DNA of 27,908 bases from an uncultured Allobaculum sp. (GTDB taxonomy: Bacteria > Bacillota_I > Bacilli_A > Erysipelotrichales > Erysipelotrichaceae): contig CAJTLE010000025.1 in NCBI GenBank assembly GCA_910577085.1, positions 1 through 27,908 on the forward strand, read 5' to 3'. The notes beneath the pieces were generated by a model, which did not search any database, was not told the origin of the DNA, and saw only the letters and a list, made by a program, of their open reading frames with translations. Shown one piece after another: positions 14,199-22,031 of the stretch (position 1 is the first letter of the stretch; the number at the start of each line of letters is the position of its first letter). The position numbers were made by a program, and so were the translations under genes.

Positions 14199-16169
14199 TT
14201 AAGATTTTGTTGATTCCAGAGCATCTAGTTCAAGCAGACTTTCATCCATCAAGCTGTCTTCAAGAGCATCCTGATCGATCAGTCCGTCTTCAATTTCATC
14301 CTGATCCATCAGATCCTCCTCAACAAACTCCCCATCAAAAGAACCATCCACTTCTTCCTGTGCCTCTTCGACAATGGCTTCTGTCTGTAAAGCCAGATCT
14401 TCACGCTGATCTTGGTTTTCATGCAGACGGGTATACAGCAGGGCGGCAACTTTTTCAGGAACCACCTGGGCGAGTTCTTCTTTCGTGGCGGCTTTCATTT
14501 TCTTCAGAGATGGAAAGCGGGCCTGAATCTGTTTTTTTCTGGCCGGACCGATACCCGGAATATCATCAAGAATGGACTTGGTCATGCCTTTGGAACGCAG
14601 TTTTTTATGGTAGGTGATCGCAAAGCGGTGGACCTCATCCTGCATTCGGGTCAACAAGAAAAATAAGGGATCTGTCTTATCGAGTTCAATCTCGTTGAGA
14701 TTTTCATCAAGCAAAGCTCTGGTCGTATGTTTATCATCCTTGACCAGACCAGCAATCGTTAAGTTTAATCCAAGCTCATCCCTTATGCTTTGCGCAGCAT
14801 GAATCTGACCGGCGCCGCCATCGACTAAAAGCAGATCCGGCATCGGTTTGTCTTCTTTGGCCAGTCTGGCATACCGGCGGCGAATGACTTCTTTCATGGA
14901 GTCGGTATCGGAAATATATTCACCTAACTGATACTTACGGTAGCTGGATTTATCCGGCTTTCCATCTTTAAAGACTACCAGACCAGAAACGTTATAGGCA
15001 CCAGAGATGTGCGAGTTATCAAATATTTCCACCGTATGAACCGGTTTCTTAAAAATCTGGGACAGATGACGCGTTGCGCCTTCCAGTTCACGGTCCTTGG
15101 CATAGATCAGCTGGAATTTCTGATCATGGGCTTCCTTGGCATTGGCATGAACCAGATCAATCAGTTTCTTGCGATCTCCGCGCTGTGGAATCGTGATTTT
15201 TGTCTGCAAAGCTTCTTCCAGAATTTTGGTATTGGTGCCTGCAGGAACATAAATCTGTTTTGGCACCGTGTTGGTCTGGTAGTACTGCAGGATATACGCC
15301 AAAAAGGCATCTTCACTTTCTTCATACACGGGCGAGATCGACATGTTGCGTTCGAGCAGTTTTCCCTGGCGCACGAAGAATCCCTGAATAGACAGATAGC
15401 CTTTGTCTTCATACCAGCCAAACGCATCAAAGGAATCGCGCACGGAAAAGTCGATCGTCTGTTTTTCCTGAACGTAGTCAATGGAACGAATCTGTTCGAG
15501 CAGTTCCTGCGCCCGTTCAAACTGCAGATCCTGAGCGGCAGCCTGCATTTTTTCGGTCAGTTCCCCTTTGACTTCATCGGTATAGCCCTTCAAAAAGCGA
15601 ATGACTTTTTCCCGGTTTTTCAATGCTTCCTGTTCATCAATCTTCTGGAAGCAGAATCCCATGCACTGATGCATGTGGTAGTACAGACAGGCACTCTTGC
15701 CCATCGTCTTACATTTGCGGATTGGAAAAAGCTGGTTGATCAGTTTGACCATGTCATACGCATATGTTGAAACCGGATAGGGACCAAAGTAGTCGTTTTT
15801 GCGATTCACGACCTTGCGGGTAATGCGCACGGTAAAGTCCGGCCCTTTGGTGACTTCAATGTATGGATACATCTTGTCATCCATGAACATAATGTTAAAT
15901 GGCGGCCGGTGCCGTTTAATCAGGTTAATCTCGAGAAGCAGAGCTTCTTTTTCGGTACTGGTCTGAATGAATTCAAAATCCTGAATCCGGGCGACCAGTT
16001 TGGTCGTTTTGTTATTGTGGACACCATGGAAGTAGGAACGGACTCGATTTTTCAGAATCTTGGCTTTGCCGACATAGAGAATGTCTCCGTTCTCATCTTT
16101 CATGATGTAACAGCCAGGCTTATCTGGTAAAAGCGCCAGCTTTTTTGCGATGTGATCCGTTAATGGCAT
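14199..16169 (-). CDS. uvrC: Excinuclease ABC subunit C
   Basis: A 656-residue nucleotide-excision-repair nuclease that makes both incisions around a lesion bound by UvrAB. It has the GIY-YIG domain at the N-terminus (PGCYIM, ILYVGKA), the Cys cluster region (CKTMGKSACLYYH), a UVR motif near residue 205, the RNase H-like nuclease domain (VEIFDNSHISG, LLLVDGGAGQ, DEVHRFAI) and the helix-hairpin-helix pair (DDIPGIGPARKKQI). The catalytic core has normal length. An unusual acidic tail of about 60 residues (from about 592) contains repeated DQDEIEDGL/DQDALEDSL-like units. The site GAAGAG before ATG is modest. The gene lies 100 bp after mutS2 and is probably co-transcribed with it. Confidence 0.97.
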   Translation of the reverse strand: MPLTDHIAKKLALLPDKPGCYIMKDENGDILYVGKAKILKNRVRSYFHGVHNNKTTKLVARIQDFEFIQTSTEKEALLLEINLIKRHRPPFNIMFMDDKMYPYIEVTKGPDFTVRITRKVVNRKNDYFGPYPVSTYAYDMVKLINQLFPIRKCKTMGKSACLYYHMHQCMGFCFQKIDEQEALKNREKVIRFLKGYTDEVKGELTEKMQAAAQDLQFERAQELLEQIRSIDYVQEKQTIDFSVRDSFDAFGWYEDKGYLSIQGFFVRQGKLLERNMSISPVYEESEDAFLAYILQYYQTNTVPKQIYVPAGTNTKILEEALQTKITIPQRGDRKKLIDLVHANAKEAHDQKFQLIYAKDRELEGATRHLSQIFKKPVHTVEIFDNSHISGAYNVSGLVVFKDGKPDKSSYRKYQLGEYISDTDSMKEVIRRRYARLAKEDKPMPDLLLVDGGAGQIHAAQSIRDELGLNLTIAGLVKDDKHTTRALLDENLNEIELDKTDPLFFLLTRMQDEVHRFAITYHKKLRSKGMTKSILDDIPGIGPARKKQIQARFPSLKKMKAATKEELAQVVPEKVAALLYTRLHENQDQREDLALQTEAIVEEAQEEVDGSFDGEFVEEDLMDQDEIEDGLIDQDALEDSLMDESLLELDALESTKS

Positions 16170-16269
16170 TTTTTCTCTTCGGGGTTGATTGGCTTCTTCC
16201 CCGTTCCGCTCCTTTCTGGTGATTCATTTTTTCGGATGATTCTTTTTATTTGTTCATCCGGCAGAAAAT

Positions 16270-18591
16270 CTACTTCAGTTCGACCAGCGTCGCACCCAGG
16301 CCGCCATCACTTGGACCGCCGGCACTGAGATTTTTCACATTTGGATGTTTGCGCAGATCTTCCCAGACGGCCTTGCGCAAAGCACCGGTCCCCATTCCAT
16401 GAATGATCCGGACGTTTTTGACGTTATGATAAACCGCCTGATCAATATAATGATCGAGCGTGCGGATACCTTCTTCAACCCGCATGCCGATCAGATTGAG
16501 TTCCATCGGGAACGCTTTAAAAGAGCGTTCCGGGCGGGCTTTGGTCGCTGTCACTTTTTCGACTTTTGGCCGTTTCATTAAAACCAGCTGATCAACAGAG
16601 ACATTCACACGGCGGCCATTGACCACAACCACCGCTTTGCCCTTGCGCACAGACTGGACTTCCCCATGGTTGTTGAGGGTCGTAATGCGCACATAGTCGC
16701 CCGCTTTGAATTCGTGCGGCTTTTCATCCTGAGCAGGAGCTTTGGAAGAGCCTTTCTGACTGGTATTGAGGGTATCGAGTTTTCCCATCTGTTCGATCTG
16801 TTCATGGCTCATCGAATGGGTCTGTTTTTTCAGATCGCGGATGATCTTACGGGCTTCTTCTTTCTTTTCAAACAGCATGTCATCGAGCTGACGCTGGTAG
16901 TCATCATCCAGGCGGGCTTTCATTTCAGCCCACTTCTGGCGGTCATGATCCGCTTTGCGCTGCAGATCATGGGCATTGGCAACCAGGGCATCAAAACGGT
17001 CTTTCTGTTTCTGAAGGGCTGCCTGTTTCTGTTCGAGAATTTCTAGCTGCCGGTCACTTTCCGATGCATTTTCTTCTTTGATCGCTTCTGCCCTGGCCAG
17101 AACGGTTTCGGGCAGACCTAACTGTCGGGCAATCGGGAACGCGCAGCTTGAGCCGCTGACCCCTTCCAGATAGCGATAAGTTGGTTTGAGGGTTTCGGGA
17201 TCAAATTCCACACTGCCAACCTGAATTTTGCGGTTGGTCGTCCCGAAAGTCTTCACTTCTGAGTAGTGGGTGGAAGTCAGAATTGTACTGCCAGCATCAA
17301 TGAGCGTTTCCAGAACGGCCTGCGCAAGGGCTGCACCTTCCTGGGGGTCAGTGCCGCTGCCAATTTCATCAAGCAATACAAAGGTATCCTGATCGGCATT
17401 CCGGACAATTTCGCCCAGCTTTTTGGCATGACCGGAGAAAGTCGACAGGTTCTGTTCAATGGACTGGCCATCACCAATATCAAAGAAAAACTGGTTGTAG
17501 ACCGGAAGCATGGCTTCATGCGCCGAGACCGGAAAGCCGCTGTGAGCCAGCAGCAAAAACAGACCAATGGTCTTCAAGGTAACAGTTTTCCCACCCATGT
17601 TGGAGCCGGTAATCATCAGACACGACTTGACATCACTGAGGGTATAGCGGTTAGCCACGGCTGTTTTCTGATCCAGCAAAGGATGAATGGCATGTTCCAG
17701 ACGCAGACTGTGACTGCCGGTATGAAGAAGGGGAATACAGCCATCATGGGCCAGCATCCAGCTGCCTTTGGCCAGTGCCAGATCGAGAATTTCCAGGGTT
17801 TCATCATTGGCAAGCAGTGCCGTCGCATTGGATCGGATCTGGCCGGATAACTCCATGCAGATCTTCTTTTTCTCGTTTTCAATTTCCATTTCCAGCTGGG
17901 CGGTTTCATTGTTTAAGGAAACCAGCGCATCTGGTTCTACATAGCAGGCCGCTCCGGACTGACTCAATCCATGAACCATGCCCCCATATTTATATTTATC
18001 GGCCGCTTTCATCAAGACACATACGCGGCCGCCGCTCGAAACACTGACTGAATCGACGAGCGAATCGCCATGACTTTTGATAAAGCGTCTTGCTGCAGCA
18101 CTCAAATCCGCTTTAGCAGCTGTCAGCTTGCGATCCAGATTACGCAGGGTCGGTGTCGCATCCATACGCACCTGACCGGACAGATCGATACAGTCATCAA
18201 TCTTCTTGGCCAGCGGCTTAAGTGGTGTTAAGGTTGAAGCCACTTCATGTAAAAGTGGATTGGTTTCCGGATCAAAGGCATTAACCGCGGCTGCACAGGC
18301 ACCAAGGAAAAAAGAGATTTCCAGCAGTTCGGAAGGAAGCAGACTCATTCCTTTTTTGGCTGCCAGGACAAGTCTGGTAATATCGGTAAATCCGCCAAGA
18401 GACAGACCGCCTCCGGCCTGCAGATACTTGGCCGCTTCATCGGCACGATCCAGATCCAGTCGGATCTGCATTAAGTTGGTGGATGGGCGGGCGCTTCGGA
18501 TTTTTTCTGCCGTTTTGGCACTGTACGCCCGCGAGGCAAACTGATCGAGAACCGCCGCAAAATCTACGGCTTCAAATTGTTCAGATAACAT
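16270..18591 (-). CDS. mutS2: MutS2 family ATPase/endonuclease with C-terminal Smr domain
   Basis: A 773-residue MutS2. It has the MutS core and ATPase domain, with Walker A GSNMGGKT (329-336), Walker B FVLLDEIGSGTDP and STHYSEVK. A long charged coiled coil follows (about 500-610), then a KOW-like patch, and finally the Smr nuclease domain (ELNLIGMRVEEG, IIHGMGTGALR). In Bacillus MutS2 acts on collided ribosomes, and in other bacteria it suppresses homologous recombination; either role could apply. GGGGG lies 7 nt before the ATG. The nearest clear promoter on this strand is the palindromic site at 18842-18869, which would give a leader of about 244 nt. Length matches the family. Confidence 0.97.
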   Translation of the reverse strand: MLSEQFEAVDFAAVLDQFASRAYSAKTAEKIRSARPSTNLMQIRLDLDRADEAAKYLQAGGGLSLGGFTDITRLVLAAKKGMSLLPSELLEISFFLGACAAAVNAFDPETNPLLHEVASTLTPLKPLAKKIDDCIDLSGQVRMDATPTLRNLDRKLTAAKADLSAAARRFIKSHGDSLVDSVSVSSGGRVCVLMKAADKYKYGGMVHGLSQSGAACYVEPDALVSLNNETAQLEMEIENEKKKICMELSGQIRSNATALLANDETLEILDLALAKGSWMLAHDGCIPLLHTGSHSLRLEHAIHPLLDQKTAVANRYTLSDVKSCLMITGSNMGGKTVTLKTIGLFLLLAHSGFPVSAHEAMLPVYNQFFFDIGDGQSIEQNLSTFSGHAKKLGEIVRNADQDTFVLLDEIGSGTDPQEGAALAQAVLETLIDAGSTILTSTHYSEVKTFGTTNRKIQVGSVEFDPETLKPTYRYLEGVSGSSCAFPIARQLGLPETVLARAEAIKEENASESDRQLEILEQKQAALQKQKDRFDALVANAHDLQRKADHDRQKWAEMKARLDDDYQRQLDDMLFEKKEEARKIIRDLKKQTHSMSHEQIEQMGKLDTLNTSQKGSSKAPAQDEKPHEFKAGDYVRITTLNNHGEVQSVRKGKAVVVVNGRRVNVSVDQLVLMKRPKVEKVTATKARPERSFKAFPMELNLIGMRVEEGIRTLDHYIDQAVYHNVKNVRIIHGMGTGALRKAVWEDLRKHPNVKNLSAGGPSDGGLGATLVELK

Positions 18592-18790
18592 CCTGAATCC
18601 CCCGCTTTCTATTGTTTATTTTCTTTCTTGTCAAAGGTTCGGTTCTATTTTTATGCTTTCTCATTCAATTTTTATGCTTTTTTCTGACTGCGCCAGCTGC
18701 GTTTTCTTTTCTTTTCTTTCTGAACGCGCCAGGTCAACAGGTTCTGGCCAGGACTTTTGGGTGCAGGGCTTTACAAATCATTCCATCCGA
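18592..18790. other. Leader region of mutS2
   Basis: No protein gene was found apart from a 14-codon ORF at its upstream edge. The minus strand is very purine-rich. CTGGCGC followed by a TCAGAAA-type run occurs twice near 18685-18735. A tandem 21-bp repeat lies at 18643-18684. Confidence 0.4.
18643..18684. repeat. Two tandem 21-bp repeats in the mutS2 leader
   Basis: Units 18643-18663 and 18664-18684 share TTCxATTTTTATGCTTTxT, differing at about three positions. Confidence 0.6.
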
Positions 18791-18835
18791 TCAACAGACC
18801 ATCCTGGAGCCTATCCATATCGAGCGCTTGGCCAT
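18791..18835 (-). CDS. Possible leaderless 14-codon leader peptide upstream of mutS2
   Basis: The ATG at 18835 lies 6 nt after an extended -10 (TGGTATCAT) on the minus strand, so transcription would start at this ATG. The frame encodes MAKRSIWIGSRMVC and then TGA. It could be a leader peptide for mutS2 or a chance frame. The support is the promoter geometry only. Confidence 0.3.
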   Translation of the reverse strand: MAKRSIWIGSRMVC

Positions 18836-18841
18836 CTTTTT

Positions 18842-18869
18842 ATGATACCACTGACGTCAATGGTATAAT
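18842..18869. promoter_or_regulatory. Palindromic divergent promoter of mutS2 and rnhC
   Basis: A 28-bp near-perfect palindrome with central TGACGTCA, flanked by ATACCA and TGGTAT arms. Only two symmetric pairs mismatch. The plus strand carries TGGTATAAT (extended -10, 18861-18869) directed at rnhC. The minus strand carries TGGTATCAT (extended -10, 18850-18842) directed at mutS2. Each -10 ends 6 nt before an ATG. No -35 is evident on either side. A dimeric regulator binding the palindrome would cover both promoters. Confidence 0.75.
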
Positions 18870-18875
18870 CGGCTT

Positions 18876-19799
18876 ATGTCCACTGTTACCAGAAAGATGG
18901 AGCCGGCAGCGATTGAGGCTCTCTATAAACGATTAAAACCAATCGCAATTTCAGAAAAACAACCCAATTATACCTATTGGCAGATTAAAACTCAGGAAAT
19001 GACCGTGACCGCCTATACCTCAGGAAAAGTCGTCTATCAGGGCGCTGATCTTTCCTGGCTTGAAGACGACGAACCAGAATCTTCTGCTCGATCTTCCTCC
19101 TCCAGAACCTCTTCTTCAAAATCATTTAACACTTCCGACAAAAAGCCGTTAGGCCTGACCTTTCCGCAGGCTGGCAGTGATGAAGTCGGTACCGGCGATT
19201 ATTTTGGCCCGATTGTCGTAGCGGCCACAATTGTCCCCGATGAAGAAACAGCACGCCAACTGGAAGCCATGCAGGTCACCGACTCGAAGAAAATGACGGA
19301 TACCGTCATTCGTAAAGTTGCCCCAAAAATCCAGGAAATGATTCCCAATACGATTATGGTGCTCGATAATCCGCGTTACAATCAGATCTACCACAAAGAT
19401 CGGATGAACATTAACCGCATCAAAGCCTGGATGCACAACCAGGCCTATATCAATCTGCGAAACAAAGGATATACCCTGCCCGCACTGAAAGTAGTCGACC
19501 AGTTTGTCCAGCCAGCCGGCTATTATCGTCATCTGGCGGCGGTTTCGGAAGTCGTTTCCGATCTTCATTTTGAAACCAAAGCGGAATCCCACTATGTTTC
19601 CGTTGCGGCTGCCTCTGTTCTTGCGCGCTTTGCCTTTTTAAAGTACATGGATAAGCTGGAAGCCAAGTATGGTATGCCCATTGCCAAAGGCGGCGGCGAG
19701 CAGGCAACCGAATGTGCCCGTAAGTTTAAGCAGCGCTTTGGCCAAGATGAACTTAAAAACGCAGTCAAACTGCACTTCACCAACACCACGAAGCTCTAA
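18876..19799 (+). CDS. rnhC: Ribonuclease HIII
   Basis: A 307-residue enzyme that cuts the RNA strand of RNA/DNA hybrids. The N-terminal TBP-like substrate domain (about 1-62, ending TAYTSGKVVYQG) is typical of HIII and absent from HII. A Ser-rich linker (about 67-88) follows, then the catalytic domain with D102 and E103 in GSDEVGTGDYFGP, DSKKM (136-140), VVDQF and SHYVSVAAASV. The first ATG gives the N-terminus expected for the family. It has no ribosome binding site and lies 6 nt downstream of a perfect TATAAT, so the mRNA is predicted to be leaderless. The gene is divergent from mutS2. Confidence 0.95.
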   Translation: MSTVTRKMEPAAIEALYKRLKPIAISEKQPNYTYWQIKTQEMTVTAYTSGKVVYQGADLSWLEDDEPESSARSSSSRTSSSKSFNTSDKKPLGLTFPQAGSDEVGTGDYFGPIVVAATIVPDEETARQLEAMQVTDSKKMTDTVIRKVAPKIQEMIPNTIMVLDNPRYNQIYHKDRMNINRIKAWMHNQAYINLRNKGYTLPALKVVDQFVQPAGYYRHLAAVSEVVSDLHFETKAESHYVSVAAASVLARFAFLKYMDKLEAKYGMPIAKGGGEQATECARKFKQRFGQDELKNAVKLHFTNTTKL

Positions 19800-19820
19800 G
19801 CCATCTCCTAGTTTTTGTTT

Positions 19821-19848
19821 TATGGACTCTGTCTTTACAGAGTCCATA
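19821..19848 (+). terminator. Hairpin after rnhC, probable weak terminator
   Basis: A perfect 12-bp stem TATGGACTCTGT/ACAGAGTCCATA with a 4-nt loop lies 22 nt after the rnhC stop. The T-run (TTTTT) comes only 10 nt later, so it is not a textbook terminator. Confidence 0.5.
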
Positions 19849-19875
19849 TCCGCCCTGTTTTTCATTGAATCAAAT

Positions 19876-19934
19876 AAAAACCTTCAGTTTCCAGACTGGG
19901 TCTTCATCCGAAGAACTTGATGGAAAGCTGAAGG
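19876..19934 (-). terminator. Terminator of the flavodoxin-like gene
   Basis: CCTTCAGCTTTCC (19934-19922) pairs with GGAAACTGAAGG (19892-19881) with one bulge. An inner TCTTC/GAAGA stem is present, and TTTTTATTT follows on the minus strand. Confidence 0.65.
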
Positions 19935-20005
19935 CTTTTCAGTTTGATGGAAATCAGCAGCTGGACTCTGATGCCCTTTCTGTTTCGAAGACTGGCCAGG
20001 GATGT

Positions 20006-20470
20006 TCAGATCGATTGATGCAGTCTGGCTTTTAAAGGCGCAATGTCCTGACGATAAGAAATACATCCTTTATAGTCGAAACCATAAAGACTGGCAAACC
20101 GCTGAATGGTGTAAATGCCCGCTTCAAGCATCCATTTTTCAGGGGCAGCACCCTGATAAATCAGGTAGAGATCTTTTCCGGCAAGGCTGTCGCTGGCCAC
20201 AGGTCCATAAAAGCGATCCAGCATTACGCGCAGACCGCCCGAAAGATTATGCCAGTACATGGGCGAACCCAGAACCAGAATATCGCATCCGCGAATCCTG
20301 GCGAGGATTTCATCAAACTGGTCTTCTGGCAGCGTTGAGCCATAGAAATTGATCCGGTAATCCGCCAACGTGATGGTTTCATAAGACAGACCTTCAAGCA
20401 GGTTTGCAGCATAGGTGGCGGTCATACCGGACTTTTCAGGAGAACTGTTGATAAAGAGAATTTTTTTCAT
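20006..20470 (-). CDS. Flavodoxin-fold NAD(P)H-dependent FMN oxidoreductase
   Basis: A 154-residue protein with the flavodoxin-like fold of NAD(P)H-dependent FMN reductases and quinone reductases. The N-terminal strand and phosphate loop read MKKILFINSSPEKSGMTATY. The FMN-isoalloxazine loop is GSPMYWHNLSGGLRVMLDRF. It is probably a cytosolic enzyme that reduces quinones or other electrophiles. The start at 20470 fits the family N-terminus; the ATG at 20479 is closer to AAAGG and is the alternative. The promoter upstream has a 19-bp spacer and a dyad. It faces a MerR regulator, so it is likely the target of that regulator. Confidence 0.85.
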   Translation of the reverse strand: MKKILFINSSPEKSGMTATYAANLLEGLSYETITLADYRINFYGSTLPEDQFDEILARIRGCDILVLGSPMYWHNLSGGLRVMLDRFYGPVASDSLAGKDLYLIYQGAAPEKWMLEAGIYTIQRFASLYGFDYKGCISYRQDIAPLKARLHQSI

Positions 20471-20560
20471 ATTGATCATGACCTTTCTGTATTTTTCCTT
20501 TTTCTGCGCATCGGCAGATTGAAAAGGAAGTCCAAAGCGAATGGATCTTTGATGATTCTC

Positions 20561-20591
20561 ATTGTAAAAACCGATAGTAACAACCGGTCAA
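20561..20591 (-). promoter_or_regulatory. MerR-type promoter/operator of the flavodoxin-like gene
   Basis: On the minus strand TTGACC (20591-20586) and TACAAT (20566-20561) are 19 nt apart. The spacer holds the dyad ACCGGTTGTTACTATCGGT. A 19-bp spacer with a central dyad is the hallmark of MerR-activated promoters. Confidence 0.65.
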
Positions 20592-20737
20592 CCCGTAAAC
20601 TCATCCAGACAGCCCCTTTTTGGAGGAAGCCATCTTTTTGCGTCCGTTTCTCTTTCCATCCCGATCTTCCCTTTCCATCCGCTCCTTCTCTTTCATCAGT
20701 GACAATTTCAAAGACGAAATTTGATCCCGGTTTGCGC

Positions 20738-20768
20738 TAGACAGGTGCTACTCCCGGTCAGATACAAT
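20738..20768 (+). promoter_or_regulatory. MerR-type promoter/operator of the merR gene
   Basis: TAGACA (20738-20743) and TACAAT (20763-20768) are 19 nt apart. The spacer holds an imperfect dyad GACAGG/CCGGTC. GAC-GGT, TACT and CGGT elements are shared with the flavodoxin-gene promoter. Confidence 0.6.
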
Positions 20769-20793
20769 GAATTCGAAAGAGAACGAAATCAAT

Positions 20794-21267
20794 ATGATTT
20801 ATACAATGAAAGATGTATCCCGGATCACGGGATTGAGTTACGATACGTTGAAGTTTTACTGCAACGAAGGACTGATTCCATCCGTCAAGCGGGACAGCCG
20901 CAATCACCGAATTTTTGATGACAAAGACCTGAACTGGATTGCGGGCATCCTTTGTCTGCGTCAATGTGAAATGCCGCTCAAAGAGATGAAAACGTTTCTT
21001 GCGTTATGCCTGGAAGGCGAGACTACGCTTGGCCAGCGGATTGCCATGCTCGACCATCTGGAAGATGGCATGGTCCAGAAGCAAAAGCGGCTGGAGGAAG
21101 ACATTGCCTATATCCAAAAAAAGAAAAACTACTATCACCAGATTCAAAATGGTGAAAAGCCATATTTCAGTACTATTCTTCCTGATGGAAAGAGCCTGGA
21201 AGAATCAAAAGAGGCGTATTTCCGCCAACAGTCAGCCATGGACGCCTGCGATCCTGAAACCGACTGA
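20794..21267 (+). CDS. MerR family transcriptional regulator
   Basis: A 157-residue regulator. The winged helix-turn-helix is at the N-terminus (MKDVSRITGLSYDTLKFYCN, then EGLIPSVKR and HRIFDDKDLNWI). A dimerisation coiled coil follows (about 75-115), with a short C-terminal effector segment. No conserved Cys pair as in metal sensors is seen there. The KFYCNEGLIP version is typical of MerR regulators responding to aldehydes, quinones or oxidants, which suits the oxidoreductase neighbour. The start was set at 20794 because the ATG at 20767 lies inside the -10 box. The ribosome binding site is weak (AAAGAGAACG). Both its own promoter and the divergent one have MerR architecture. Confidence 0.88.
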   Translation: MIYTMKDVSRITGLSYDTLKFYCNEGLIPSVKRDSRNHRIFDDKDLNWIAGILCLRQCEMPLKEMKTFLALCLEGETTLGQRIAMLDHLEDGMVQKQKRLEEDIAYIQKKKNYYHQIQNGEKPYFSTILPDGKSLEESKEAYFRQQSAMDACDPETD

Positions 21268-21340
21268 TTTTTCAAGCGTGGCTTGTGGGCATGCGATGGA
21301 TGGTGGAGAAAAAACTTCTCTTCCCGATTTTTGAACAGAC

Positions 21341-21401
21341 AAAAAGCTGATCCGGCGCTTTGGATTTCAAAGAAATCCAGAGACGAAAGGATCAGCTTTT
21401 T
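21341..21401. terminator. Bidirectional terminator between merR and the dCMP deaminase gene
   Basis: A perfect 13-bp stem AAAAAGCTGATCC/GGATCAGCTTTTT (21341-21353 with 21389-21401) has an inner GGATTTC/GAAATCC stem. T-runs follow on both strands. Confidence 0.88.
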
Positions 21402-21467
21402 CGTGGTTTCAAGCATGAGCTGGGCAGACAGGATTTGCCAAAAGTCTATTTCAGACTCATCCGTCCT

Positions 21468-22031
21468 TTAATGCGAGCAGCCGTTTTGGCCGCAGTCGCC
21501 TGGGATATGGTCGCTGACGGAAAAGTGGGTTGTTTTCACTCCTTCTGGCGTCTGTTCGTCCATTGAAAGATCGATGTGGATCTGGAAGGGCAGCTGAATC
21601 AGTTCTACGCCCGCATCCTGGAACATGCGCTTGCTGGCAAGATTGTCCGGCTGGCCATCGTATTTATCGGATTCATAAATCACGCGGGTAATCCCGGACT
21701 GAATGATTGCTTTGGCACATTCATTGCAAGGAAACAGCGAGACATACAGCGTACAACCGGAGAGGTTTTGAATGGAGTTTAAAATCGCATTCAGTTCTGC
21801 ATGAACGACGTAAGGATACTTCGTCTCTAAAAAATCGCCTTTACGGTCCCATGAGTACTGGTCATCATCGCAGCCTTTGGGAAAGCCGTTGTAGCCTAAG
21901 CCAACAACGCGTTTCTGGTCATTGACAATGCAGGCACCAACCTGCGTGTTGGGATCTTTGGAACGAAAAGCAGCCAGGTGAGCCATGGCCATAAAGTATT
22001 GATCCCAGCTTAAAACGGGGCTTCGTTTCAT
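21468..22031 (-). CDS. dCMP deaminase (ComEB family)
   Basis: A 187-residue zinc-dependent deaminase that converts dCMP to dUMP for thymidylate synthesis. The zinc and catalytic motif is complete: H77-A-E79 in VVHAELNA, and C102 and C105 in FPCNEC. The N-terminal segment (SWDQYFMAMAHLAAFRSKDP) is typical of the ComEB/dCMP deaminase family. A tail of about 35 residues beyond the deaminase fold ends GDCGQNGCSH, with two extra Cys and a His. The ATG overlaps the rluD stop as ATGA. It is the last gene of the lspA-rluD unit. Confidence 0.93.
   Translation of the reverse strand: MKRSPVLSWDQYFMAMAHLAAFRSKDPNTQVGACIVNDQKRVVGLGYNGFPKGCDDDQYSWDRKGDFLETKYPYVVHAELNAILNSIQNLSGCTLYVSLFPCNECAKAIIQSGITRVIYESDKYDGQPDNLASKRMFQDAGVELIQLPFQIHIDLSMDEQTPEGVKTTHFSVSDHIPGDCGQNGCSH

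Noticed and set aside
15009..15770. 253-codon plus-strand frame opposite uvrC
   Set aside because: Antisense to a well-conserved uvrC core; reflects codon bias of the real gene.
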